Shown here: in pieces, positions 53,404 to 62,105 of the stretch | Layout of the letters: the number at the start of each line of letters is the position of its first letter | Numbering within the stretch: the stretch's first letter is position 1 | Assembly (NCBI RefSeq): GCF_006716485.1 | Contig: NZ_VFPD01000001.1 | Location: 1,611,096 to 1,675,095, forward strand | Source of the DNA: Chryseobacterium aquifrigidense | GTDB taxonomy: Bacteria > Bacteroidota > Bacteroidia > Flavobacteriales > Weeksellaceae | Reading direction: 5' to 3' | Length of the DNA: 64,000 nt | Made by a program: the position numbers and the translations under genes | Notes under the pieces: model-generated | Database searches by the model: none | Told to the model about the DNA's origin: nothing | What the model saw: only the letters and a program-made list of their open reading frames with translations

Positions 53404-55434
53404 ATGAAAAAAATCTTTTATGTATTGCTCCTGCTCATAGGAGTTCATACGGCACGAGCACAGGAGGTCCCGGTACTGGACAGAGGTTTATTTTTTGGTA
53501 ACCCGGAGATTTCCGGCGGGCAGCTAAGCCCGGATGGAAAATGGATTTCCTTTACAAAAGAATATGGAGGAATTATGAATATCTGGGTAAAAAAAATTGA
53601 CGAACCTTTTGATAAAGCACGCCCACTTACAGACAGCAAACGCCCGCTGAATGGCTACTTCTGGTCAGAAGACGGAAAATATATCCTGTATGTAAAAGAT
53701 AATAACGGAGATGAAAACATGAATATTTTTGCGGTTGATCCTATGGCGAAAGTAGCAAAAGGAGTTCCGGAATCCCGAAATATAACGCCGCTTAAGGATG
53801 TAACTGCTCAGATTTATATGGTGAGCAGAAAAGATCCTGATCTATTGATGATTGGATTGAATAACCGTGATAAAGCTTGGCACGACTTATATTCATTGAA
53901 AATTTCTACAGGTGAACTGAAAAAGATTTTTGAAAATAAAGACCGCATCACCAGCTATGATTTTGACTGGGATGAAAAATTAAGGGTTCTGTCAAAAACT
54001 GATGATAAAGGAACCACACAGTATTTTTATAAAGAAGGTGATAAACTGACTCCTATTTATGAAACACTGGTAACGGAAAGTGCTTATATCTCCAACTGGA
54101 ACGAGGACAATTCCAAATTTTATCTTGTAACCAATAAAGGAGATCTTGATAAATCGGCATTATTCCTGATGGATCCTAAGACTAAACAGATCACAAAAGT
54201 AGAAAGTGATCCTAAAGATAAAGTAGACTTTGGAGGGCTGTTTCTGGACAGAAATACAAGAAAGATGATTAACACCTCTTACACCGGAGATAAAACGGAG
54301 TATTACTGGAAAGATAAAATATGGGAAGCTAACTACAAATTTCTGCAAAGCAAATTTCCCGGAAGAGAGGTGGCTTTTTCAAGCTCAACCAATGACTATT
54401 CTAAGTTTCTGGTTTCTGTAGGAGGAGATAAATATGCTTCTGAGGCGTATTTCTTCGATGCAAAGACAAAAGAGTTAATTTTTCAATATACACCCAGAAC
54501 AGAATTGAAAAAGGTTGAAAAATATCTGGCTGCAATGACTCCTATCAGCTATAAAAGCAGTGACGGACTTGAAATTCCGGCATATCTGACTTTACCTGTA
54601 GGATCAAGCGGTAAAAATGTTCCTGTAGTGGTACTGGTTCACGGAGGTCCGAAAGGTCCAAGAGATTATTGGGGATACAATTCAACCGTACAATTTTTAG
54701 CCAACAGAGGATATGCGGTATTACAACCCAACTTCAGAGCGAGTGGCGGATACGGTAAAAAGTTCCAGAACGGCGGAGATCTTCAGTGGGGAAAACTAAT
54801 GCAGGACGATATCACCTGGGGTGTAAAATACCTGATTGATCAGGGAATTGCAGACAAAAATAAAGTAGTAATTATGGGAGGAAGTTATGGTGGATATGCA
54901 ACACTCGCAGGTTTAGCCTTCACTCCTGATGTATATGCTGCCGGAGTAGATATTGTAGGACCTAGCAATTTATTTACGTTGCTGGATTCTGTTCCTGCTT
55001 ACTGGGAAGCTGCCCGTGCTTTCCTTTACGGAATGGTGGGTGATCCTAAAACTGAAGAGGGTAAAAAACGTATGCATGATGCCAGTCCGTTATTCAGTGT
55101 AGATAAGATCAACAAGCCATTACTGATTGTTCAGGGAGCGAATGATCCAAGGGTAAAACAGGCTGAGGCGGATCAAATTGTCATTGCACTGCGTGATAAA
55201 GGGAAAAAAGTAAATTATATCTTAGCCGATGATGAAGGGCACGGATTCCGTAAACCTGTAAACAGCATGGCAATGTACGCTGAAACAGAGAAATTTCTAG
55301 CTGAAGTAATCGGAGGAAGATATCAGAAAGAAATGCCTGATAATGTGGCAAAACGTCTGAAGGAAATGACGGTGGATATTTCAAAAGTGACCTATACACC
55401 AAAAAGCGAAAAAACTGCAGGAACTACTAAATAA
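53404..55434 (+). CDS. S9-family prolyl oligopeptidase / acylaminoacyl peptidase
   Basis: 676 aa secreted serine peptidase. Signal peptide ends HTARAQ (residue ~20). Residues ~30-390 form a seven-bladed propeller ([33 protein letters not shown]). The alpha/beta-hydrolase domain carries the catalytic triad: Ser494 in GGSYGGY, Asp581 in GANDPRV, and His613 in DEGHGFRKP. It trims short peptides in the periplasm. Starts 72 nt after the monooxygenase stop; a terminator follows. Confidence 0.92.
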   Translation: MKKIFYVLLLLIGVHTARAQEVPVLDRGLFFGNPEISGGQLSPDGKWISFTKEYGGIMNIWVKKIDEPFDKARPLTDSKRPLNGYFWSEDGKYILYVKDNNGDENMNIFAVDPMAKVAKGVPESRNITPLKDVTAQIYMVSRKDPDLLMIGLNNRDKAWHDLYSLKISTGELKKIFENKDRITSYDFDWDEKLRVLSKTDDKGTTQYFYKEGDKLTPIYETLVTESAYISNWNEDNSKFYLVTNKGDLDKSALFLMDPKTKQITKVESDPKDKVDFGGLFLDRNTRKMINTSYTGDKTEYYWKDKIWEANYKFLQSKFPGREVAFSSSTNDYSKFLVSVGGDKYASEAYFFDAKTKELIFQYTPRTELKKVEKYLAAMTPISYKSSDGLEIPAYLTLPVGSSGKNVPVVVLVHGGPKGPRDYWGYNSTVQFLANRGYAVLQPNFRASGGYGKKFQNGGDLQWGKLMQDDITWGVKYLIDQGIADKNKVVIMGGSYGGYATLAGLAFTPDVYAAGVDIVGPSNLFTLLDSVPAYWEAARAFLYGMVGDPKTEEGKKRMHDASPLFSVDKINKPLLIVQGANDPRVKQAEADQIVIALRDKGKKVNYILADDEGHGFRKPVNSMAMYAETEKFLAEVIGGRYQKEMPDNVAKRLKEMTVDISKVTYTPKSEKTAGTTK

Positions 55435-55457
55435 AAGTATTTATATTAATTATAGAA

Positions 55458-55490
55458 AGCCACTTCATTTTATGAGGTGGTTTTGTTTTT
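55458..55490 (+). terminator. Terminator of the S9 peptidase gene
   Basis: CCACTTCA / TGAGGTGG arms followed by TTTTGTTTTT. Confidence 0.85.
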
Positions 55491-55719
55491 AAACAAATAG
55501 ATTAATCAACACATAATCTTACAACTTATAAGAATAATATTATCTTTCTCAAGATTTTTAATTAATTTAATTACAAAATAAACAACAAAAATACTGTTAA
55601 TTTGGAGTAATTTAAATTTAAACAAATAATCATTGTTAATAATATAAAATTCCCATAACATTGTTTCCAGATTGCAATCTAAAACATTTTATTATTTATT
55701 AAAAATTAAAATTTTAACG

Positions 55720-56013
55720 ATGAAAAAAATTATCTTTATTGTTGCCTTTGGTGCAGCTGGACTTATGAGTGCTAAAAATATTACTGCTAAAAAAGTAATT
55801 AAAAAAGCTGAAACTATTGAGAAAAAAGCTGTAAACCATAGTAAAGTTTCTCAAAAGACAAAAGCTATTTTTTATAACTGGATTCAAGTAATATCTCCGT
55901 GTGGAGCTGTTTATTATTTAGAAGCTAGTGATTATGATAGCGTGGGTGATTTTACTGATGATGTAATTTACTTTAATGCGCAAAAGTGCGGAACATCTTA
56001 TCCTCTAGCATAA
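55720..56013 (+). CDS. Small secreted protein with two cysteines
   Basis: 97 aa from the ATG at 55720, which yields a signal peptide MKKIIFIVAFGAAGLMSA; an upstream frame from 55672 adds a non-signal leader. The mature part is lysine-rich (KKVIKKAETIEKKAVNHSK), then YNWIQVISPCGAVYYLEASD and NAQKCGTSYPLA, whose two cysteines could form a disulfide. Such small secreted peptides occur in families in Chryseobacterium; no function is known. A hairpin follows at 56024. Confidence 0.7.
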   Translation: MKKIIFIVAFGAAGLMSAKNITAKKVIKKAETIEKKAVNHSKVSQKTKAIFYNWIQVISPCGAVYYLEASDYDSVGDFTDDVIYFNAQKCGTSYPLA

Positions 56014-56023
56014 CGAATTATAA

Positions 56024-56056
56024 ATAAGGCGGATAGAAGTATCCGTCTTATATTTT
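56024..56056 (+). terminator. Terminator of the small secreted protein gene
   Basis: ATAAGGCGGATA (56024-56035), GAAG loop, TATCCGTCTTAT (56040-56051), then ATTTT. The stem is perfect. Confidence 0.75.
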
Positions 56057-56073
56057 AACAAAAAACAAATAGA

Positions 56074-56910
56074 ATGAAATTTATAGTTGTATTATCAGTT
56101 ACATTTATTAGCTTTATTAAAGGGCAGGATACTAAATTTCCTGATAATTTTACACTTCAAGCCCCTAAGTACCAAGTGAAAATCTATGAAAAAAGTAATC
56201 TAAATATTTATTATCAGGTCAAGTTTTCTGATAATATCAATGTTCCTGAAAGCAAGAAGGAAGCACTTTGTATCTTACAAGTAGGAAATAGCCATTCTAA
56301 ATTTAGTGACAATAAGGGTGTCCAACAAGATTCAATATCTGAAAAATTTAGTCATCAAGAAAGAATTGGAGGAAAAGAAATTAACCAACTACTTAAAGTT
56401 CGAGAAATATGGTCAAATATTATCTTTAAAAATAAATTAACAGATAGCTTAATTATACAGGATAAAGCCAAAAATAAGTATCAATATAATGAAAAAATAC
56501 CTTTTTTTACTTGGACTATGAGTGAAGAGAGAAAAAAAATCCTTAATTATGAGTGTAAAAAGGCAACAACACGATATAGAGGTAGAGATTATACGGCTTG
56601 GTATACAGATAAAATACCTATTAGTAATGGGCCTTATGTTTTTGGTGGATTGCCTGGTTTAATACTTGAAATTGAAGATAATAAAAAATATTTCCATTTT
56701 GAAGCAATTGCAGTTGATCAAAAACCTACTGATATTTACTTACGTAATGATAAAAGCATATTCAAAGTAAGCAGAGATAAATTTAGAATGATTCAGCAAT
56801 CATATTATGATAATCCTGGATTTTTTCATGGTAAAGTTTATAATGGTGATGGTAGCCAAATGCCAATAAAATCTAATCCTCTCCCTTATAACCCTATTGA
56901 ATTAGAGTAA
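56074..56910 (+). CDS. GLPGLI-family secreted protein
   Basis: 278 aa. Signal peptide MKFIVVLSVTFISFIKG then QDTKFP. The family motif appears as FGGLPGLILEIED (residues ~189-201), after the typical DYTAWYTDKIPISNGPY. GLPGLI proteins are Bacteroidota-specific, exported, and without defined activity; some lie next to TonB-dependent receptors. Here it follows the small two-cysteine protein and ends in a terminator. Confidence 0.88.
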   Translation: MKFIVVLSVTFISFIKGQDTKFPDNFTLQAPKYQVKIYEKSNLNIYYQVKFSDNINVPESKKEALCILQVGNSHSKFSDNKGVQQDSISEKFSHQERIGGKEINQLLKVREIWSNIIFKNKLTDSLIIQDKAKNKYQYNEKIPFFTWTMSEERKKILNYECKKATTRYRGRDYTAWYTDKIPISNGPYVFGGLPGLILEIEDNKKYFHFEAIAVDQKPTDIYLRNDKSIFKVSRDKFRMIQQSYYDNPGFFHGKVYNGDGSQMPIKSNPLPYNPIELE

Positions 56911-56978
56911 ATAAAGAATCAATCTGTAAGATTAAAATATTAATGTACTTAAATTTAAAAAGCAACTCTGAATAAACA

Positions 56979-57013
56979 AACCATCTCACTTTCACGAGAT
57001 GGCTTTTGTTTTT
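56979..57013. terminator. Bidirectional terminator
   Basis: CCATCTC (56981-56987) / GAGATGG (56996-57002) with T-rich CTTTTGTTTTT on the plus strand. It separates the GLPGLI gene from the convergent copper operon. Confidence 0.8.
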
Positions 57014-57019
57014 AAGTTC

Positions 57020-57484
57020 TTATTTTTCCTTTTCAGCCTGCGTCAGCTCTATCCAGCGAACTATTTCTTCTGTCTGTTTTTCGGAAAGTTTCGCTTCCGG
57101 ATGAAGATAAGTATAAGAAGTAAGCGGCATTTTTTTCTGCTTTATTTGATTCACAATAGATTCTAATTTATTAGTCTGTTTACGACGGCTGTAGCTCCCC
57201 CATTCATTAAAATTCAATTCTTCTTTTCCTTTTTTAATATGCTTTTCAAGATAATAACTTAAAGGCTGTATATAAGAATAAAATGGATAATGAGTAGAAT
57301 TGCTGTGACAGTCGTAGCAGGAATTTCTAAGAACAGACTGCACATTATCAGGAATTTTGTAAACCTTTGAAATATCTGTAGAAGGAACCTGCCCGTAATC
57401 AATATTACGGGCAGGCTGAATAATCTGAATAAGTAAAAAAATTAGAACAAACCCTAGCAATATGTTTTTCATGTGTCGGTTCAT
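57020..57484 (-). CDS. Haem-binding-domain protein
   Basis: 154 aa, exported, with one membrane/signal segment (NILLGFVLIFLLIQIIQPAR). It has a single c-type haem motif CYDCH (residues ~56-60) in LRNSCYDCHSNSTHYPFYSY, and the rest matches the small Haem_bd domain family (WGSYSRRKQTNKLESIVNQI, MPLTSYTYLHPEAKLS). The haem would be on the periplasmic side, suited to electron transfer. It is the last gene of the copper operon, 14 nt after the DUF3347 gene. The Met at residue 5 (MKNIL) is an alternative start. Confidence 0.83.
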   Translation of the reverse strand: MNRHMKNILLGFVLIFLLIQIIQPARNIDYGQVPSTDISKVYKIPDNVQSVLRNSCYDCHSNSTHYPFYSYIQPLSYYLEKHIKKGKEELNFNEWGSYSRRKQTNKLESIVNQIKQKKMPLTSYTYLHPEAKLSEKQTEEIVRWIELTQAEKEK

Positions 57485-57498
57485 CTCTTTTTACTGTT

Positions 57499-58125
57499 TT
57501 AAAATACTTTTTTTATAGATCCGCAGTTAATCATTTTCTGTCCTTCATATGGATTGATAATCTCTTCCGATTCACTGATCCAGGTTCCGCCTTTTCCATT
57601 ATTGTACATCGGACAGAAGTCCTGGTATAATTTTAATCCGCCAGTTCCCTTCTCTTTTATTAAATCATTAATATCATTACTCAGAGATAGCAGATGTTCT
57701 CTCTGATGGGCTATATCATCATATTTTTCACCGATATGCTCTGCATTTTCTGCTGCACTTTCTACAATATCACGCAACTCAGAATTGTTTTTTGCATCGG
57801 TTTTACTGATATCTATTTTCTTTAATATAGAAAACAGACTTTTAGCCGCATCGGAAGCTTTTTTAGAATCATCCTGAGCCAGGGCATTTTTTAGAGGAAG
57901 GTAACCTTTGATAATTTGCTGAATCGGAAAAGCTGAAAGCTCGCCGGTTTCTTTTTTACTTTCTTCCGGGTTTTCTTTTACCTCTTGGTTTGAGATTTCT
58001 GCAGGTTCAGTTTTACCCGTCGTTTTAATTTCCGGTTCTGCTTTCTTCTCAGATATTTTACTGTCGGGTTTATTACAAGAGTATAATGTAGCTCCCACAA
58101 ACAATACGGTTATTATATTTTTCAT
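57499..58125 (-). CDS. DUF3347 lipoprotein
   Basis: 208 aa with a lipoprotein signal MKNIITVLFVGATLYSC (Cys17) and a Lys/Glu/Pro-rich linker (~18-70). The C-terminal DUF3347 domain is helical, with QREHLLSLSNDINDLIKEKG and the signature YQDFCPMYNNGKGGTWISES, EEIINPYEGQKMINCGSI. The CPM and CG residues resemble copper-binding sites, and this domain is recurrently found with copper-export genes. It lies 28 nt downstream of the multicopper oxidase and is a paralog of 60982-61455. Confidence 0.85.
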   Translation of the reverse strand: MKNIITVLFVGATLYSCNKPDSKISEKKAEPEIKTTGKTEPAEISNQEVKENPEESKKETGELSAFPIQQIIKGYLPLKNALAQDDSKKASDAAKSLFSILKKIDISKTDAKNNSELRDIVESAAENAEHIGEKYDDIAHQREHLLSLSNDINDLIKEKGTGGLKLYQDFCPMYNNGKGGTWISESEEIINPYEGQKMINCGSIKKVF

Positions 58126-58153
58126 TGTTTCTTAAATAATATGGTTAAAAAAA

Positions 58154-60892
58154 TTAATACGTTAAAGTAACACCTGCACCCCAGCCCATTTCATTATCAT
58201 AGTTTCCGGAAACGGATAACCATTTTTGAAGAATATACCTCATTCCCGTTGAGAATTCACCATCAGAATTGACGCTGAAGTTTCCTCTCAGTCTTCTTGA
58301 AAGTGGAATATCCTCACGGCTCAGTTCCAACAGTACTTTTCCGTTCTGGTCTACACTTGCATCAGCTGTAATCAACATCGGAAGTACATATTGCATACCT
58401 ACCATGAATGCCAATTTGTCTTTGGAAGCTTTTTGCTGTCCGAACCAGGTCTTTTTCCCATGAAAATCCATACCCATATCTTCTGCCATTTGTCTTTCCA
58501 TGATCTCATGATTTTTTTGAACTCTTACTCCTGCATAGGGAAGCGCCCACTGGAATTTTCCTAAAAACCGTCCTACTTTTGCACTTCCTTCAAAATGATC
58601 AAAATTCCAGTTGGAATGAAACTCATTAAGGTTAGCCCATCTCGGTCCGAACATCGTCATCGTTTCTGCATGGATCTTATTACTTGCTACATCCAGCATC
58701 GCCATAGAACTGGTCATTTTATTATCCTGTATAAAGTTCTTCCAGGCTAATTTTCTGTTCGGAAGCTGTGGATTGGGTTTAGAGTTTTCATAACTGAAGA
58801 TTCTTCCCATTCCCGCCATCATATGGTATAAGATATGGCAGTGGAAAAACCAGTCACCATCCTGATTCGCTGCGAATTCTATCGTTACGGTTTCCATTGG
58901 CATGATATCTACCACATTTTTCAATGGAGAATATTCCCCTTTTGAATTAATCAATCTGAAATCATGACCATGAAGGTGCATCGGGTGGCGCATCATAGAA
59001 TTATTATACATTTTAATTCTAAGCACCTCTCCTTTTTTGATCAGAATTTTATCCGTCTCTGTTACGGTTTTGTTATCCAGCGTCCACAGATAATGGTTCA
59101 TATTCCCTTCCAGCGTAAATTTCATTTCTCGGATGCTGTCTGTAGGAAGAATAGTTTTTTCAGGAGATTTTAAGATATTGTAAGACAATCTTTTAATGGT
59201 TTTCTCTTCTCCCATATCCATTCCGGAGTGTTGAGAATGATCCTCTTTTTTATCTTCTTTCGTCTTCACTCCCATCATCTCATTGATATGCTTTGCTGTA
59301 GTTTTCCTTTGATTTTCAGATAATTCCGGGTACATTACTTCGTTCATATCCATCATCTGGTTTCCCATCGTCATGGTCATAGGCTTCATATTTCCGCTCA
59401 TTTCCATCATGCCGTTCATCATTTTCATTCCTTCAAAAAGCATCAGCCTTGGAAGATTGGGAGCTTCTACCTTCTCACCGGACCCCAGCCAAAGGGAAGC
59501 GTGTCCTATCCTGTCTTCTGAAGTCGCTCTGAATTCAAAGCTTTTATTCTCCGGAATCGTGACTTCAATATCATAAGTCTCGGAAACCCCGACAATCAAA
59601 CGGTCAACTTCTATCGGAACCACATCATTTCCATCATTTCCGACTACTTTTATCTTTCCGCCTCCATAATTCAGCCAAAAATAGGTAGATGAACCTCCGT
59701 TGGCCACTCTTAATCTCACTTTGTCTCCAGGCTTTAGATTGGAATAATCTGAACTGGGAGTTCCATTGATCAGGAATTTATCGTAATAAACATCACTTAC
59801 ATCCATCGCCTCCATTCTTTTCCATTCATTCAGGGCTTTTGTACCTAAATTGCCGGACTTGATGGCTTCCCAGTAACTCTGTACTGCATTTTTCTTTACC
59901 GCATACCAGTCTGTGTTGGCCATATGAAGTCTTCTTGCAATCTGCATCGGATCATCATCACTCCAATCTCCCAGTAATACCGGAATTTCAGCATTGTACT
60001 CTGTTTTAGGTTCACCTTCTCTTTTTTTGAAAACCAGGATACCATTCATTCCGATCTGCTCCTGCAGTGCTTCATGAGAATGGTACCAATAGGTTCCGTT
60101 CTGAGAGATTCTGAATTTATATAAATGGGTTTCTCCCGGTTTTACAGGTTTCGTGGTCAGATTAGGAACACCATCCTGTTCATTGGGAAGAATTACCCCA
60201 TGCCAGTGCAATCCTGTATTTTCCTTAAGCATATTGTGCAGATAAATTTCGGCTGTGTCTCCTTCCGTAAAATATAAAGTCGGAGCCTGAAGTTTCCCGT
60301 TGATCGCAATTGCTCTTCTGTTTTTTCCGGTGAAATTGACAATGGTGTCTTTTACATACAGATCATAACGAACCGTTTTCCCACCGAAAGTAATTCTTCC
60401 GTTTTCGGAGTTACGTTTTAAAACAGATTTTTCTTCTTTGGGATTTTCAGCCTGTGTATGGGAATGATCTTCTTTTTCTACCAGATCCATCCCGCATTTA
60501 GGGCATTTTCCCGGTTTTTCCGAAACTATTTTCGGATGCATCGGGCATGTATAAGTAGTTTGAGCTTTAGCTGATGATACAACTTTTTTTTCTGGCTGAA
60601 CAGAAGGCTTTATTACTTTTGTTTGATCAACCTTAGTTGCTTCCTTTATTTTATTTGTCTTATTTATTTTTATTTCTGCAGGTTTTGCCTTTGTTTCTGT
60701 TTTAGCTGCAGGTCTCGCTTCCGGCTTTACAACGGCTGTCTTTTTAACCAGAGTCATTCCGCATTTCGGGCAGTCCCCAGGTTTTGAGGAGACCACTTCA
60801 GCGTGCATCGGACAGGTATAATACGTTTTTGTATTTTGAGCGAAAGTAAAAACAGAGAATAACAGCACCAGAAACATTATCAGTTTTTTCAT
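58154..60892 (-). CDS. Multicopper oxidase with metal-binding N-terminus and barrel-like C-terminus
   Basis: 912 aa, larger than a normal CopA-type oxidase (~600). Signal peptide to FTFAQ. Two heavy-metal modules, each CPMH...CPKCGM (residues 27-46 and 116-135), are joined by a Lys/Pro linker. The oxidase has all copper motifs: HWHG (229-232), WYHSH (269-273), HPMHLHGH (636-643) and HCHILYHMMAGM (684-695), plus a Met-rich stretch (~489-515). Residues ~740-912 alternate like an outer-membrane barrel (VGRFLGKFQWALPYAGVRVQ; closing GWGAGVTLTY) and resemble CopB. A CopA-CopB-like fusion oxidising Cu(I) is proposed. Central gene of the copper operon. Confidence 0.9.
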   Translation of the reverse strand: MKKLIMFLVLLFSVFTFAQNTKTYYTCPMHAEVVSSKPGDCPKCGMTLVKKTAVVKPEARPAAKTETKAKPAEIKINKTNKIKEATKVDQTKVIKPSVQPEKKVVSSAKAQTTYTCPMHPKIVSEKPGKCPKCGMDLVEKEDHSHTQAENPKEEKSVLKRNSENGRITFGGKTVRYDLYVKDTIVNFTGKNRRAIAINGKLQAPTLYFTEGDTAEIYLHNMLKENTGLHWHGVILPNEQDGVPNLTTKPVKPGETHLYKFRISQNGTYWYHSHEALQEQIGMNGILVFKKREGEPKTEYNAEIPVLLGDWSDDDPMQIARRLHMANTDWYAVKKNAVQSYWEAIKSGNLGTKALNEWKRMEAMDVSDVYYDKFLINGTPSSDYSNLKPGDKVRLRVANGGSSTYFWLNYGGGKIKVVGNDGNDVVPIEVDRLIVGVSETYDIEVTIPENKSFEFRATSEDRIGHASLWLGSGEKVEAPNLPRLMLFEGMKMMNGMMEMSGNMKPMTMTMGNQMMDMNEVMYPELSENQRKTTAKHINEMMGVKTKEDKKEDHSQHSGMDMGEEKTIKRLSYNILKSPEKTILPTDSIREMKFTLEGNMNHYLWTLDNKTVTETDKILIKKGEVLRIKMYNNSMMRHPMHLHGHDFRLINSKGEYSPLKNVVDIMPMETVTIEFAANQDGDWFFHCHILYHMMAGMGRIFSYENSKPNPQLPNRKLAWKNFIQDNKMTSSMAMLDVASNKIHAETMTMFGPRWANLNEFHSNWNFDHFEGSAKVGRFLGKFQWALPYAGVRVQKNHEIMERQMAEDMGMDFHGKKTWFGQQKASKDKLAFMVGMQYVLPMLITADASVDQNGKVLLELSREDIPLSRRLRGNFSVNSDGEFSTGMRYILQKWLSVSGNYDNEMGWGAGVTLTY

Positions 60893-60981
60893 AATATTTC
60901 AAAGTTTTTAAAAGTTGTACAACTTAAAGTCAATTATAACTTTAGCTATACAACTTATTATTTTAAAGAATAATAGACTAA

Positions 60982-61455
60982 TTATTTAATCTCCGACTTT
61001 ACACTTCCGCATGAAAGCATAGACTTCCCATAGTATGGGTTGGCAATCTGTTTTTCATCGCTCAGCCAGCTGCCGTCTGCCATTGGGCAATATTGAACAT
61101 AGACTGGTTTTTCAGAAAGTTTGAACTCCTTGGTTAAAGCGATCATATTATCTGAAAGGTTGAGAAAGGTTTCTCTCTGGGCAGTAACATTTCTTGCTTC
61201 GGAAATAACAGAAGCATCTTTTCTAAGAACATTAAGATTCCCTTCCGAAACCATTTTATAGTCAATGGTTGAAGCTGTTTTAATGAATTCTGTTGCGGCT
61301 TTTGAAGTTTTATCTGCATCATCTGAAGCTAGTGCTGATTTGATTGCGATATAGTTCTGATACAGCTTAGAAATCTGAGCATCTTTTTTAGACTGTGCTG
61401 ATAATGAAATGATTGAAAATAAAGATAAGGCTGATGTAATGATATATTTTTTCAT
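60982..61455 (-). CDS. DUF3347 secreted protein
   Basis: 157 aa. Signal peptide ends ISLSAQ. DUF3347 domain: KLYQNYIAIKSALASDDADK, QRETFLNLSDNMIALTKEFK, and the C-terminal VQYCPMADGSWLSDEKQIAN, PYYGKSMLSCGSVK with conserved CPM and CG. It is the periplasmic paralog of the lipoprotein at 57499-58125; the two flank the multicopper oxidase and may deliver or buffer copper (inference). Confidence 0.87.
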   Translation of the reverse strand: MKKYIITSALSLFSIISLSAQSKKDAQISKLYQNYIAIKSALASDDADKTSKAATEFIKTASTIDYKMVSEGNLNVLRKDASVISEARNVTAQRETFLNLSDNMIALTKEFKLSEKPVYVQYCPMADGSWLSDEKQIANPYYGKSMLSCGSVKSEIK

Positions 61456-61571
61456 TGTTTTAGATTTTAGAATTAATTTTTAATAAAGAATAAGGGTAAC
61501 GCATCAGGAATATGCGTCAGAACATGTCGCCTGTAACTGTATAAGATGATACAGAAAACGACAGACGGATT

Positions 61572-61952
61572 CTAAATTCTAAAATTACAATGATTGATGT
61601 AGATAGGTACCGGCCGGTATTCGGGCGGTGCATTGATCTGGATCTGAGTAAATTTGGTGGCTGAAAAAGATTTATCAATAACAGCAAACTGATGTTTCAC
61701 CGGAATTTCTGAAATCTGGCCTAAAAAGTCAATTTTAAGCAAATCTGATTTCTGGGAATCATCTACTTTTACTACTTTGATCTCTGTTTTGCAGCATCCT
61801 TTTTTGTCTTTAACACCGCATTTAGCACAGATACCATCTGTTTTCTGGCTTACAGAAACAAATTCCTTCATGCAATAATGAATGCTAAAAGCTGCTCCGG
61901 AAGAAAACCCGAAGTAGAAAATAGAAAACAATATGGCAAGAATCTTTTTCAT
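61572..61952 (-). CDS. HYC_CC_PP-family protein
   Basis: 126 aa exported protein named for three motifs, all present: HYC in FSIHYCMKEF (residues ~24-27), CC in KKGCCKTEIK (~50) after CAKCGVKDKK, and PP in QINAPPEYRPVPIY (~107). Signal peptide to about residue 20. The cysteines and histidines suggest metal binding; the family regularly occurs with TonB-dependent receptors and copper genes. A tandem 21-bp repeat lies just upstream. Confidence 0.88.
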   Translation of the reverse strand: MKKILAILFSIFYFGFSSGAAFSIHYCMKEFVSVSQKTDGICAKCGVKDKKGCCKTEIKVVKVDDSQKSDLLKIDFLGQISEIPVKHQFAVIDKSFSATKFTQIQINAPPEYRPVPIYINHCNFRI

Positions 61953-61985
61953 TGATAGGACAAAGATAAAAATATCTCTGAGACC

Positions 61986-62027
61986 GTTGTTATAAAATTT
62001 GGTAATGTTGTTATAAAATTCGGGTAA
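61986..62027 (-). repeat. Two 21-bp tandem direct repeats in the HYC_CC_PP promoter region
   Basis: GTTGTTATAAAATTTGGTAA-T (61986-62006) and GTTGTTATAAAATTCGGGTA-A (62007-62027). They lie 34 nt upstream of the start at 61952, between it and the terminator of the TonB gene. Two helical turns apart on one DNA face, they fit a regulator site. Confidence 0.6.
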
Positions 62028-62030
62028 AAT

Positions 62031-62061
62031 AAAAAGCTTCCGAATGTCTCCGAAAGCTTTT
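62031..62061 (-). terminator. Terminator of the TonB-dependent receptor gene
   Basis: AAAAGCTTTCGGA / TTCGGAAGCTTTT on the minus strand, followed by TATTTTA. It separates the receptor from the rest of the operon, so the downstream genes probably have their own promoter. Confidence 0.75.
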
Positions 62062-62105
62062 ATTTATTTTTTGAGAGATTAACATCAACCTCATCTTTTA
62101 ATTTT

